Below are positions 34,985 to 43,443 of a stretch of DNA of 64,000 bases, piece by piece. The translations under genes and the position numbers were made by a program. The stretch's first letter is position 1. The number at the start of each line of letters is the position of its first letter. The DNA lies in the NCBI GenBank assembly GCA_965276815.1, contig CBDIBE010000012.1, forward strand, positions 124,001 through 188,000, read 5' to 3'. Below the pieces are notes generated by a model. It saw nothing but the letters and a program-made list of their open reading frames with translations, was not told the DNA's origin and did no database searches. The stretch is from JAVVHH01 sp965276815. GTDB lineage: Bacteria > Pseudomonadota > Alphaproteobacteria > Acetobacterales > Acetobacteraceae.

Positions 34985-37552
34985 ATGAGGGGCAAGCTGG
35001 TTGGCGGGGCACGGCCGGAGGACCGGTTGGCCCCGAGGGGGACGCGTTCGCAACCCGAGCCTAAGCGCCGCCGTCGATTTGGCGCGCTGCGCCGGACCAT
35101 CGGCGTATTGACGCTCCTGGCCGTCGTCGCCGGCGTGGGCGCGGGCGCTTTCGGACTGCACGAATACGAGAAATACGCGGCCGAATTGCCGACGCTGGAC
35201 GGGCTCCGGCACTACCAGCCGAAGGTGATGAGCCGGCTCTATGCCGGCAACGACCAATTGCTCGCCGAATACGCGACGGAACGGCGCATCTTCGTGCCGG
35301 TCAGCGCCATTCCCGACCAGGTCAAGCAGGCGTTCATCTCCGCCGAGGACCAGAAATTCTGGACCCATCCCGGCGTCGATCCCGCCGCCATCCTCCGCGC
35401 CGCCATCTTCGACTTGGTCAATTATGGCCACGGAAAGCGGCCGATCGGCGCATCGACCATCACCCAGCAGGTTGCCAAGAACATGCTGCTCGGCAACGAG
35501 GTCAGCATCGCGCGCAAGGTCAAGGAGATGATCCTTGCCGTGCGCATCGACCAATCGATGACCAAGGAGCACATTCTCGAGCTGTATTTGAACGAGATTT
35601 ACCTCGGCCTGCAGTCCTACGGGGTCGCCGCGGCCTCGCAGGCCTATTTCAACAAGACGCTCGACCAGTTGACGTTGCCCGAAGCCGCGTTCCTCGCCGC
35701 GCTGCCGAAGGCGCCGAACAATTACAATCCTTTCCGCTTCCCGGAGGCCGCGAAGGCCCGGCGCGATTGGGTGCTGGACCGCATGGCCGACAACCACGCG
35801 ATCACGCCCGAACAGGCCGAAGCCGCCAAGACGACGCCGATCGTCCCTGCCGTATTCCATCGTGAGGACACCGTCCCCGGCGGCGAATGGTTCGGCGAGG
35901 AGGTTCGCCGCCAGCTCGTCGACCATTTCGGTTCGGACCTGACGACCACCGGCGGCTACACCGTCCGCACCAGCCTCGACCCGGTGCTGCAGGCCGCAGC
36001 CGACAAGGCGTTGCGGGCCGGATTGATCGCCTATGACCGCAAACATGGCGGCTGGCGCGGCCCGGTCGGTCACCTGGACGGCGATCCCGACATGCGCCAA
36101 GGGTGGAGCAACCGGCTCGCCGCCATGGCTCGGCCGCCCGGAATGTTGCCCGAATGGGTGCTCGCCGTCGTGCTCGAAGCCGGCAACGACGAAGCCAAGC
36201 TGGGCTGGATCGACCGGCCGGCCGGCCAGACCACCGGCGGCGGCACGTCCCGCGTCGCCAGCCTGCGGCTGTCCGATCTCGGCTGGGCCCGCCCGGTTGT
36301 CGCCAACGGGTTTGGGCCCTCGCCTCGCCGGGTCAGCGACGTGGTCCATGTCGGCGACATCGTGATGGCCGAGATGGTCCAGGGCAGCGCCGGCGCAGGC
36401 CACGCGCCTGCCCGCCCCGACCATCTCCTGCTGCGCCAGATCCCGACGGTGCAGGGCGCGCTGGTGTCGATGGACCCGAACACCGGCCGGGTGCTGGCGC
36501 TATCCGGCGGCTGGAGCTTCGAGGGGAGCCAGTTCAACCGCGCCACCCAGGCCGAACGTCAGCCGGGCAGCTCGTTCAAGCCGATGGTCTACATTACCGC
36601 ACTGGAGGCCGGACTCTCGCCGAGCCAACGCGTGCTCGACGGGCCGTTCGAGAAGGTGACCCCATCCGGCATATGGCGGCCGAACAATTTTGGGATGACC
36701 TTCACTGGTCCCGTCCCGATGCGGATCGCGCTGGAGCGGTCGCTGAACCTGGTCACGGTGCGGCTGGCCGATAAGGTCGGCATGGACGCCGTCGCGCAGA
36801 ACGCGATCGCTTTCCACGTCGTGGACGGCATGCCGAAAGTCCTGCCGGCAGCCCTCGGCGCGGTCGAGACGACGGTGCTCCGGCAAGCCGCCGCCTATGC
36901 GGGCCTCGCTATGGGCGGCCGCGAAGTGCTGCCGTCGCTCGTGGACTCGGTGCAGGACCGGGACGGCAAGGCGATCTGGCAGCCGAGCGGGCTCGAGTGC
37001 CAAGGCTGCGATGACCCCTCCAAGCCGCCCACCATTGTGGACGACCGCAAGCAGATCGCCGATCCGCAGAGCACCTTCCAGCTCGTCACCATGATGCAGG
37101 GTGTCGTCGCCAAGGGCAGCGGCTACGCCGCCGGCGCCGGCCTCAACCGCGCCATCGCCGGCAAGACCGGGACGACCCAGGACTCCAACGACGCCTGGTT
37201 CGTCGGCTTCACCCCCGATCTCGTGACCGCGGTCTGGGTCGGCTTCGACAACACCAGCAGCCTTGGCGAGAAAGAGACCGGCGGCAGCATCTCCGCGCCG
37301 ATCTTCCACGACTTCATGGCGGCCGCATTGAAGGACCGGCCGAACCTGACCTTCAAGATGCCCGAGGGCCTCACGATGGCCACCTGGCAGACCGGCTACG
37401 GCCCGCGCACCGACGCCTTCAAACCCGGCCAGGTACCCGGCGCCAGCGACGGCACGATCGGCGGCGGCTCGGGCGGCGGCTCCAGCAATGACGGCGTGGC
37501 CGAGAACGGCGGCGGCGTCGGCGTCGACAGCGGCATGGGCGGGCTCTATTAA
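34985..37552 (+). CDS. Penicillin-binding protein 1A, bifunctional
   Basis: Class A PBP polymerising and cross-linking peptidoglycan in the periplasm, 855 residues. A membrane anchor near 38-60 is followed by the GT51 domain (SAEDQKFWTHPGVD with the catalytic Glu, GASTITQQVAKNMLLG, KVKEMILAVRID). The transpeptidase has PGSSFKP (active Ser near 529), SLN and KTGTTQDSNDAWFVG. An OB-like insert lies between them. The last 35 residues are Gly/Ser-rich (GGGSGGGSS). The order amidase-PBP1A-prfB is common in alphaproteobacteria. Confidence 0.95.
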   Translation: MRGKLVGGARPEDRLAPRGTRSQPEPKRRRRFGALRRTIGVLTLLAVVAGVGAGAFGLHEYEKYAAELPTLDGLRHYQPKVMSRLYAGNDQLLAEYATERRIFVPVSAIPDQVKQAFISAEDQKFWTHPGVDPAAILRAAIFDLVNYGHGKRPIGASTITQQVAKNMLLGNEVSIARKVKEMILAVRIDQSMTKEHILELYLNEIYLGLQSYGVAAASQAYFNKTLDQLTLPEAAFLAALPKAPNNYNPFRFPEAAKARRDWVLDRMADNHAITPEQAEAAKTTPIVPAVFHREDTVPGGEWFGEEVRRQLVDHFGSDLTTTGGYTVRTSLDPVLQAAADKALRAGLIAYDRKHGGWRGPVGHLDGDPDMRQGWSNRLAAMARPPGMLPEWVLAVVLEAGNDEAKLGWIDRPAGQTTGGGTSRVASLRLSDLGWARPVVANGFGPSPRRVSDVVHVGDIVMAEMVQGSAGAGHAPARPDHLLLRQIPTVQGALVSMDPNTGRVLALSGGWSFEGSQFNRATQAERQPGSSFKPMVYITALEAGLSPSQRVLDGPFEKVTPSGIWRPNNFGMTFTGPVPMRIALERSLNLVTVRLADKVGMDAVAQNAIAFHVVDGMPKVLPAALGAVETTVLRQAAAYAGLAMGGREVLPSLVDSVQDRDGKAIWQPSGLECQGCDDPSKPPTIVDDRKQIADPQSTFQLVTMMQGVVAKGSGYAAGAGLNRAIAGKTGTTQDSNDAWFVGFTPDLVTAVWVGFDNTSSLGEKETGGSISAPIFHDFMAAALKDRPNLTFKMPEGLTMATWQTGYGPRTDAFKPGQVPGASDGTIGGGSGGGSSNDGVAENGGGVGVDSGMGGLY

Positions 37553-37561
37553 GGACGCGCC

Positions 37562-38693
37562 ATGTCCACTGAAACCGACGCCCTGAACGAGCAGCTGCAG
37601 CAAACCTTTGCCTTGCTCCGGAGGCATCTTTGACTGGGATGTCTCGACCGCTCGCCTCGAAGAGCTGAACGCCCAGGCCGAAGACCCCGCCCTGTGGAAC
37701 GATTCCGCTGCCGCGCAGGCGGTGATGCGCGAGCGCAACCGGCTCGCCGGGCTGATCGAGGGCCTGCAGAACATGCAGCGCGAGGCCGCTGACACCAACG
37801 AGTTGATCGCCATGGCCGAAGCCGAGAGCGATCAGGCGATGGCCGATGACGGCCTGGGCACGCTGCGTCAGATCCTGGCGGAGGCCAAGCACCGCGAGAT
37901 CGAAAGCCTGCTCTCCGGCGAGGCGGACGCGAACGACGCCTATCTCGAGGTCAATTCCGGCGCCGGCGGCACCGAGGCGCAGGATTGGGCCGAGATGCTG
38001 CTCCGCATGTACACGCGCTGGGCCGAGCAGCGCAGCTACAAGGTGCAGCTGATGGAGGAGAGCGCGGGCGAGCAGGCCGGCATCAAGTCCGCCACGCTGC
38101 AGGTCACCGGCCCCAACGCCTATGGCTGGCTGAAGACCGAGGCCGGCGTGCATCGCCTGGTTCGCATCAGCCCGTTCGACGCCAACGCCCGCCGGCAGAC
38201 CAGTTTCGCCAGTGTCTGGGTCTATCCAGTCGTCGACGACAACATCGAGATCGAGATCAACGACGCCGACCTGAAAATCGACACCTTCCGCGCCAGCGGC
38301 GCCGGCGGCCAGCACGTCAACAAGACGGAAAGCGCCATCCGCATCACTCACGTGCCCACCGGCATCATCGTCGCCTGCCAGACCGACCGTAGCCAGCACC
38401 GCAATCGGGCTTCGGCGATGACCATGCTGAAGGCCCGGCTCTACGAGCGCGAGCTGCAGAAGCGCGAGGCCGCCGCCTCCGCCCAGGAGGACGCCAAGAC
38501 CGATATCGGCTGGGGCCACCAGATCCGCAGTTACGTGCTGGCGCCGTACCAGCTCGTCAAAGATCTGCGGACTGGCGTGGAGACCGGCAATCCGGCCGCC
38601 GTGCTCGACGGCCAGCTCGACGATTTCATGTCCGCCGCCCTCGCGGCCCGCGTCGGCGCCACCCGCAGCGACGCGAGCGCGCAGGCGCAGTAA
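37562..38693 (+). CDS. prfB: Peptide chain release factor 2, made by programmed +1 frameshift
   Basis: Releases nascent chains at UGA and UAA. Translation starts at ATG 37562 (AAGGACG upstream) and runs 23 codons to CTT TGA at 37628-37633; skipping one T continues in the +1 frame as DWDVSTARLEELNA to 38693, giving about 376 residues. A Shine-Dalgarno-like CGGAGG ends 3 nt before the CTT, the spacing of E. coli prfB. The RF2 anticodon-like tripeptide SPF (VRISPFDANARR) and the catalytic GGQ (GAGGQHVNKTES) are present. Low RF2 favours the shift, so the gene autoregulates. Confidence 0.96.
37619..37634 (+). promoter_or_regulatory. prfB programmed frameshift site
   Basis: CGGAGG (37619-37624), CAT, then CTTTGAC: the internal Shine-Dalgarno, 3-nt spacer, slippery CTT and in-frame TGA with a following C, the poor termination context. 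All elements match the classic RF2 site. Confidence 0.95.
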
Positions 38694-38696
38694 CCA

Positions 38697-38733
38697 CGTC
38701 ATGCTCCGCGCAGGCGGAGCATCGACGCTTTTT
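38697..38733 (+). terminator. Rho-independent terminator after prfB
   Basis: ATGCTCCGC-gcag-GCGGAGCAT is a perfect 9-bp stem, extended by CGTC/GACG around one bulged C, and followed by CTTTTTC. It begins 4 nt after the prfB stop. Confidence 0.88.
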
Positions 38734-38754
38734 CAACGGTGCAGGAAGGCGTGG

Positions 38755-38776
38755 ACCCTCCGCCTTCGCAGAGGGT
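38755..38776 (-). terminator. Possible hairpin terminator after hisE
   Basis: On the minus strand ACCCTCTGC-gaag-GCGGAGGGT pairs along 9 positions with one G-U wobble, 15 nt after the hisE stop. No clear T-run follows, so it may act with Rho or as a 3' end stabiliser. Confidence 0.4.
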
Positions 38777-38791
38777 GACCAAAGCAAGAGC

Positions 38792-39157
38792 CTACGGAAC
38801 CTTGGCGGTCCGCGCCGCCTTTTCGGCTACCCCGCTAATGCCTTGACGCCGGTTCAGCTCGGCCCACACCGCGGCCGGGTCGATGCCCGCCGACACCCAG
38901 AGGACGATCAGGTGATAGAGCACGTCGGCGCTCTCCAAGACCAGCGCCTCCGGGTTCGCCGCCACTGCCTCGATGAGGCACTCGACCGCTTCCTCGCCGA
39001 ATTTCTGCGCCACCTTCGCGATGCCGCGCGAGAGCAGCCGCGCCGAGTGGCTGGTCGAGGGGTCGGCGGTCCGGCGCTGCCGGACGACGGCCCAGAGCGC
39101 GTCCAGCACCTCGGGGCCAGCCACTCGGCCAGCGTCGGGTTTTGCCGCCTTGCTCAC
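38792..39157 (-). CDS. hisE: Phosphoribosyl-ATP pyrophosphatase
   Basis: Second step of histidine synthesis, hydrolysing PR-ATP to PR-AMP. The 121-residue protein has the MazG-like helical core: SHSARLLSRGIAKVAQKFGE, EEAVECLIEAV and ESADVLYHLIVLW, in which EE and E..D bind Mg. It is not fused to HisI. Its ATG overlaps the hisF stop (ATGA), and it is the last gene of the operon. Confidence 0.95.
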   Translation of the reverse strand: MSKAAKPDAGRVAGPEVLDALWAVVRQRRTADPSTSHSARLLSRGIAKVAQKFGEEAVECLIEAVAANPEALVLESADVLYHLIVLWVSAGIDPAAVWAELNRRQGISGVAEKAARTAKVP

Positions 39158-39927
39158 GCCAGCACCGGCTCCGGCAAACGCACCGGCAAACCCGCCGCAT
39201 CAAGCGCCCCCTTGACCTGCGCCACGGTGAACGTCCCAAAATGGAACACGCTCGCTGCCAGCAGCCCGGTCGCGCCAGCGCGCGCGCCCTCCACGAAATG
39301 CGCCAAGCTGCCGACGCCCCCGGACGCCACCACCGGCACGCGCACCGCCCCGCACACCGCACGCACCAGGTCGAGGTCGAAGCCGCGCCCAGTCCCGTCG
39401 CGATCCATGCTGGTCAGCAGGATTTCGCCCGCCCCGAGCGCGGCCACTTCCCGGCACCACGCGACCGCGTCGCGCCCGGTGCCCTTGCGGCCGCCATGGG
39501 TGAACACCTCCCACGCCCCTGGCCCGCTCGACCGGGCATCGACCGCGACCACCACGCACTGGCTGCCGAACTTCTCCGCCGCCTCGCGCACCAGCTCCGG
39601 CCGGGCGACCGAAGCGGAGTTCATGCTGCACTTATCGGCGCCCGCGAGCAGCAGCCGGCGCATATCCTCGGTCGTCCGCACGCCGCCGCCGACCGTGAAC
39701 GGCAGGAAGACCTTGGCCGCTGTGCGAGACACCACGTCGAGGATCGTGTCGCGGTTTTCGTGGCTCGCGGTGATGTCGAGGAAAGTCAGCTCGTCCGCCC
39801 CGGCCTCATCGTAAAGCGCGGCTTGCTCCACCGGGTCGCCGGCGTCGCGCAGATCGACGAAGTTGATGCCCTTCACGACCCGGCCATCGCGGACATCCAA
39901 GCACGGAATGACACGCAGTTTCAGCAT
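39154..39927 (-). CDS. hisF: Imidazole glycerol phosphate synthase subunit HisF
   Basis: Cyclase half of the IGP synthase; with HisH it makes imidazole glycerol phosphate and AICAR. The 257-residue TIM barrel begins MLKLRVIPCLDVRDGRVVKG (catalytic Asp11), and has FTVGGGVRT, LTSMDRDGTGRGFD with the second catalytic Asp, and VVASGGVGSLAHF for phosphate binding. It is preceded by hisA across 45 nt and overlaps hisE. Confidence 0.97.
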   Translation of the reverse strand: MLKLRVIPCLDVRDGRVVKGINFVDLRDAGDPVEQAALYDEAGADELTFLDITASHENRDTILDVVSRTAAKVFLPFTVGGGVRTTEDMRRLLLAGADKCSMNSASVARPELVREAAEKFGSQCVVVAVDARSSGPGAWEVFTHGGRKGTGRDAVAWCREVAALGAGEILLTSMDRDGTGRGFDLDLVRAVCGAVRVPVVASGGVGSLAHFVEGARAGATGLLAASVFHFGTFTVAQVKGALDAAGLPVRLPEPVLA

Positions 39928-39972
39928 GCCGCCAACATCCGGCCTACCCAGCCGGGGCGCAAGTAACCTTGG

Positions 39973-40728
39973 CTAGTTGGCGCGCAGATTGTCTAGACGA
40001 CTAACTTCCTTGTCGAACACCGCTAGCGCCTCGCCAAGCCCGATCCGCCCGTCGTACAGGGCGCGGCCGACGATCACGCCATCGATCGCCGGGCCCGCGT
40101 CGCGTAACGCACGCAAATCGTCGAGCGAGCCCACCCCGCCGCTGGCAATCACCTTGGTGCGCAGCCGCGAACCGAGCGCGACCGTCGCCGCGAGATTGAC
40201 CCCGCCCAACATCCCGTCGCGGCCAATATCCGTGTAGATGATCGCCGCCACCCCGGCATCCTCGAACCGCAGCGCCAGCTCGAGCGCCGCGATGTTGGAC
40301 GCCTCTGCCCATCCCTCGGTCGCCACCACGCCGTCCCGCGCATCGATCCCGACCGCGACGCGGCCAGGAAACGCCCGGCACGCCTCGTGCACCAGCGCCG
40401 GCGTTTTCACCGCCGCGCTGCCCAGGATGACCCGGCGCACCCCCGCGTGCAGCCAGCGCTCCACCCCCGCCATGTCGCGAATGCCGCCGCCCAGCTGCAC
40501 CGGCACTTCGGATGCGGCCAAGATCGCTTCCACCGCCGCGATGTTGACGGACCGCCCGGCGAACGCCCCGTTCAAATCCACAACGTGCAGCCACTGGCAG
40601 CCCGCCGCCTGCCAGGCCCGCGCCTGTGCCGCCGGGTCGCTCGCGTAGACCGTTGCCTGGTCCATCGCCCCCTGCCGCAGCCGGACGCAGGACCCGTCCT
40701 TGAGGTCGATGGCCGGATAGACGATCAA
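39973..40728 (-). CDS. hisA: ProFAR isomerase HisA
   Basis: Amadori isomerase of histidine synthesis, a (beta/alpha)8 barrel of 251 residues. It starts with TTG as MIVYPAIDLKDGSCVRLRQG (catalytic Asp near 8) and contains WLHVVDLNGAFAG, VQLGGGIRD, IIYTDIGRDGML with the second Asp, and VIASGGVGSLDDL. The frame runs upstream to 40818 inside the GNAT gene, but homology begins at the TTG, which overlaps the TGA of that gene (TTGA). Confidence 0.96.
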   Translation of the reverse strand: MIVYPAIDLKDGSCVRLRQGAMDQATVYASDPAAQARAWQAAGCQWLHVVDLNGAFAGRSVNIAAVEAILAASEVPVQLGGGIRDMAGVERWLHAGVRRVILGSAAVKTPALVHEACRAFPGRVAVGIDARDGVVATEGWAEASNIAALELALRFEDAGVAAIIYTDIGRDGMLGGVNLAATVALGSRLRTKVIASGGVGSLDDLRALRDAGPAIDGVIVGRALYDGRIGLGEALAVFDKEVSRLDNLRAN

Positions 40729-41285
40729 AGGATCGGGTCGTCCTGCAGCAACTTGTAATAGAATATTCCCCGAACCGTGCTCCCAGCCACCCGGGCGTAG
40801 CAGGGGTGCTCGCCCCAACGGGCGTAGCCGAGCCCCTCATACAGCCGGATGGCGGCGGTTTGGGTCTCACGGACGTCCAGATTGAGGATTTGATAGCCGA
40901 GCGCCCGCGCGCCTTCCTCGACGCGGCGGGTCATCTGGCGCGCCAGGCCGTGGCCGCGGGCATAGGGTGCGATGAAGGCGTGCGTCAGCGTCGCCGAGAA
41001 GGCCTGCGCCTCGTTGTTGCGCGGCGGCCGGACGAGCTGCGCGCTGCCGACGATCACGCCGTCGAGCTGCGCGATGTAGAGCTGGCGCTCCGGCACCAGC
41101 AGCACGCCACGAAAATAGCTCTCCAGCGCGAGGCGGCCCGGCGATTTCACCCAGCCGAACCCGCCGCCGTCGATGATCGCGGCGTCCGCCGCCTCGCAAA
41201 GCTGCTCGAGGTCGTCGTCCGGCAGCTCGGTGACGCGCTCGACCCCGAGCGAATGGGTGAGTTCGTCGGTCACGCGGGCGACCAT
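40725..41285 (-). CDS. GNAT N-acetyltransferase inside the his operon
   Basis: The 186-residue protein has the GNAT core: QLYIAQLDGVIVGSAQL (beta4), FIAPYARGHGLARQMTRRVE (motif A, R/Q-x-x-G-x-A) and NLDVRETQTAAIRLYEGLGY (motif B). Its acceptor is unknown. It sits between hisH and hisA with its start overlapping hisH by 16 nt and its stop overlapping hisA by 4 nt, so it is translated as part of the operon. A role tied to histidine intermediates is possible but not shown by sequence. Confidence 0.88.
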   Translation of the reverse strand: MVARVTDELTHSLGVERVTELPDDDLEQLCEAADAAIIDGGGFGWVKSPGRLALESYFRGVLLVPERQLYIAQLDGVIVGSAQLVRPPRNNEAQAFSATLTHAFIAPYARGHGLARQMTRRVEEGARALGYQILNLDVRETQTAAIRLYEGLGYARWGEHPCYARVAGSTVRGIFYYKLLQDDPIL

Positions 41286-41911
41286 TGCAGGAAATTGGCG
41301 AGCATCCGCAGCCCGACCGTTTGGCTCTTCTCGACGTGGAACTGCGTGCCCGCCCGATTGCCGGCGGCGACGAGCGCGGGGACCGGGCCGCCATAATCCG
41401 TGGTGGCCAGCACCTCTTCCGGATGAAAGCCGCGCAGCGCGTAGCTGTGCACGAAGTAGGTGTGGTCGCCGGGCCGCAAGCCGTCGAGCAACGGGTGCGC
41501 CCCGGGCACGAAATCCAGCGCGTTCCAGCCCATTTGCGGCAGTCGCAAACCCGGCGCCGGCATTTCCGCGACTTCGCCGCCGATCCAGCCGAAACCCGGC
41601 GTCGTCTCGTGCTCAAGGCCGCGCTCGGCCATGAGCTGCATGCCCACGCAAATGCCCAGGAATGGCTGGCCAGACGCGGCACTGCGCTCGACCGCGTGGC
41701 GCAGGCCTGGGATCGCGTTCAGGCCCTGGGCGCAATCGCGGAACGCGCCCTGGCCGGGCAGCACCACGCGGTCGGCGCGCATCACGGTCTCCGGCTCGGC
41801 GGTAATGACGATCTCCGCGGCGATCTCGGCACAACGGGCGGCACGCTCGAGCGCGCGGGCGGCGGAGGCCAGGTTGCCGCTGCCATAATCGACGACGGCC
41901 ACGCGCATCAT
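41270..41911 (-). CDS. hisH: Imidazole glycerol phosphate synthase glutamine amidotransferase HisH
   Basis: Class I glutaminase that feeds ammonia to HisF. The 213-residue protein has VVDYGSGNLAS at the start, LPGQGAFRDCA for the oxyanion loop, the nucleophile in GICVGMQLM (Cys near 87) and the FVHSY and FHVEKSQ blocks with the catalytic His and Glu. It overlaps DUF2628 upstream by 4 nt (ATGA). Confidence 0.96.
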   Translation of the reverse strand: MMRVAVVDYGSGNLASAARALERAARCAEIAAEIVITAEPETVMRADRVVLPGQGAFRDCAQGLNAIPGLRHAVERSAASGQPFLGICVGMQLMAERGLEHETTPGFGWIGGEVAEMPAPGLRLPQMGWNALDFVPGAHPLLDGLRPGDHTYFVHSYALRGFHPEEVLATTDYGGPVPALVAAGNRAGTQFHVEKSQTVGLRMLANFLQWSPA

Positions 41912-42279
41912 GTCAGCGTCTCGGCGTAGCGTTCGGCCAGGTCCTGGCGCGCGGTCAGCAGGCGAGCCAGCGCCGCGTCCTCATCGCGCGCCGCCAGGAC
42001 ATGCGCCATATTGTAGCCGCGGCGGCTCAGCGACCAGCGGACCATGTCGCGCCCCAGCAGCCCGGTCAGCACGGCAATGCCAAGCACGAGCGGCGGCCGC
42101 AGCGCCGGCGGCGCCAGAACGACGGCCACGACCACGCAAGCAAGCTGGATCAGCGCGGGGATCCAGGCGCGGTACGCCAGCAGCCAGAGCCAGCCGAAAA
42201 TCGCCGCCCCCCAGCTCCAAGCCTCCCGCACCAGGATCGGCGGCCGCCCGGACTTGAGATGCGCGGTGTAGGTCCTCAT
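41908..42279 (-). CDS. DUF2628-family membrane protein
   Basis: The 123-residue protein opens MRTYTAHLKSGRPPILVREA, then has AWSWGAAIFGWLWLLAYRAW and two or three hydrophobic segments (residues 22-80), followed by the soluble GYNMAHVLAARDEDAALARL. The opening, the W-rich first span and the small size fit DUF2628 (function unknown). It is overlapped by 4 nt on both sides, by hisB upstream and hisH downstream, so it is an integral member of the operon. Confidence 0.8.
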   Translation of the reverse strand: MRTYTAHLKSGRPPILVREAWSWGAAIFGWLWLLAYRAWIPALIQLACVVVAVVLAPPALRPPLVLGIAVLTGLLGRDMVRWSLSRRGYNMAHVLAARDEDAALARLLTARQDLAERYAETLT

Positions 42280-42866
42280 AGCGCACCCTTGGTGGACGGG
42301 ATCGCGTCGCCAGCCCGCGGGTCCGGCTCGGCCGCCTGGCGCAACGCGCGGGCCACGGCCTTGAAGCAGGCTTCGGCGACATGATGGGCGTTGCGTCCGG
42401 CGCGCTGGGTGACATGCAACGTCAGCAGGCCGTTCATCGCCAGGGCGCGGAAGAATTCCTCGAACAGCTCGGTATCCATCTCGCCGACCTTGTCGCGCTC
42501 GAACTGCACGGACCAGGCGAGAAAGGGGCGGCCGGAGAAGTCGACCGCCGCGTCCACCAGCGCCTCGTCCATCGGGACCGCAGCATGGCCATAACGTCGG
42601 ATGCCGCGCTTGTCGCCGACTGCCTTGGCGAGCGCCTGGCCGATGACGATGCCGACGTCCTCCGTAGTATGGTGACAGTCGATATGCAGGTCGCCCGCCG
42701 CCTGGACGTCCAGGTCGAGCAGGGCGTGCCGCGCCAGCGCCGTCAGCATGTGGTCCAGAAATCCGATGCCCGTCGCAATTTTGGCCGCACCTGAGCCGTC
42801 GAGATCGAGCCGGACGGTGACTTGGGTCTCGCTGGTGTTGCGGGTAATCGCGGCGGCGCGGGCCAT
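42276..42866 (-). CDS. hisB: Imidazoleglycerol-phosphate dehydratase
   Basis: Mn-dependent dehydratase, sixth step of histidine synthesis. The 196-residue protein has FLDHMLTALARHALLDL, DCHHTTEDVGIVIGQAL and NAHHVAEACFKAVARAL, the three His-rich motifs (HHxxED-type). It is monofunctional, with no HisN-like phosphatase domain. It is the first his gene in the visible run; the DUF3830-like gene ends 37 nt upstream on the same strand. Confidence 0.97.
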   Translation of the reverse strand: MARAAAITRNTSETQVTVRLDLDGSGAAKIATGIGFLDHMLTALARHALLDLDVQAAGDLHIDCHHTTEDVGIVIGQALAKAVGDKRGIRRYGHAAVPMDEALVDAAVDFSGRPFLAWSVQFERDKVGEMDTELFEEFFRALAMNGLLTLHVTQRAGRNAHHVAEACFKAVARALRQAAEPDPRAGDAIPSTKGAL

Positions 42867-42903
42867 GGCGCTCAGGTAGCTTAAACGAGGCCCGAGGGAA
42901 ACC

Positions 42904-43314
42904 TCAAGCCGCGAAGCGGATGGCTTGGGCGCCCTCCCATAGCGTCAGCTTGCCGAGCGCGGCTAGGTTCTCCAGCCCCTCCGTGATCGTCAGGAAGTGG
43001 TTGCCCGCGAGCTGCCCCACCTTGCTCGCAAAACGGACCGCTCCGTACGGCAGCAGGATCTCCGTCTCGCTGACCCCGCCGGGATGCAGCAGCAGCTGAC
43101 CCGGCGCCGGATAGCTCGTCGGATTCTCCCAGCCAAGCCCAAGATCGAGTGCGCCGAGCGGAATCCAGCACGCCTCGCCACTCCATCGTGCGTGAATGAC
43201 GCGCTCCGAATACGGCAGCAGACCGCGGAAACGGGCGCTGGTTTGCGGCGCCGCCGCATCCTCCAAGCGGGCGCGAAAGCGGAAAGGGCCGGCTTCGATG
43301 GTGATTAGGCTCAC
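42904..43314 (-). CDS. DUF3830-like (cyclophilin-like fold) protein
   Basis: The 136-residue protein starts with GTG as MSLITIEAGPFRFRARLEDA and has ARFRGLLPYSERVIHARWSG, ENPTSYPAPGQLLLHPGG and LLPYGAVRFASKVGQLAGNH, a beta-barrel pattern of the DUF3830/cyclophilin-like proteins. The function is unknown. It diverges from the MBL hydrolase gene and lies 37 nt upstream of hisB on the same strand; whether it shares the his promoter cannot be told. Confidence 0.68.
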   Translation of the reverse strand: MSLITIEAGPFRFRARLEDAAAPQTSARFRGLLPYSERVIHARWSGEACWIPLGALDLGLGWENPTSYPAPGQLLLHPGGVSETEILLPYGAVRFASKVGQLAGNHFLTITEGLENLAALGKLTLWEGAQAIRFAA

Positions 43315-43421
43315 GCGTCACACTCCTGATCCTTGGACCCATGGCGCAAGACCCCGCCAAGTCGCAAGCAACCCCCACCGATGCCGGGGTGGGCGGCCCA
43401 TGCCGTAGCGAGTAGCGTGGG

Positions 43422-43439
43422 GGCTCCTAAGGAGGAGCC
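43422..43439 (+). promoter_or_regulatory. Hairpin holding the MBL gene ribosome-binding site
   Basis: GGCTCCT-aagg-AGGAGCC is a perfect 7-bp stem with a 4-nt loop, 4 nt before the ATG at 43444. The Shine-Dalgarno AAGGAGG (43429-43435) is the loop plus part of the 3' arm, so folding would hide it. Confidence 0.6.
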
Positions 43440-43443
43440 AAGC

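Noticed and set aside
34142..36424. 760-codon open frame on the minus strand opposite the amidase and PBP1A genes
   Set aside because: It is antisense to two well-supported genes, its composition is repetitive Ala/Gly/Arg/Asp-rich, and no family motif is seen. High-GC codon use creates such frames.
38697..38776. One attenuator for the his operon
   Set aside because: The hairpins lie downstream of hisE and prfB, not before hisB, and no His-rich leader peptide was seen upstream of hisB.
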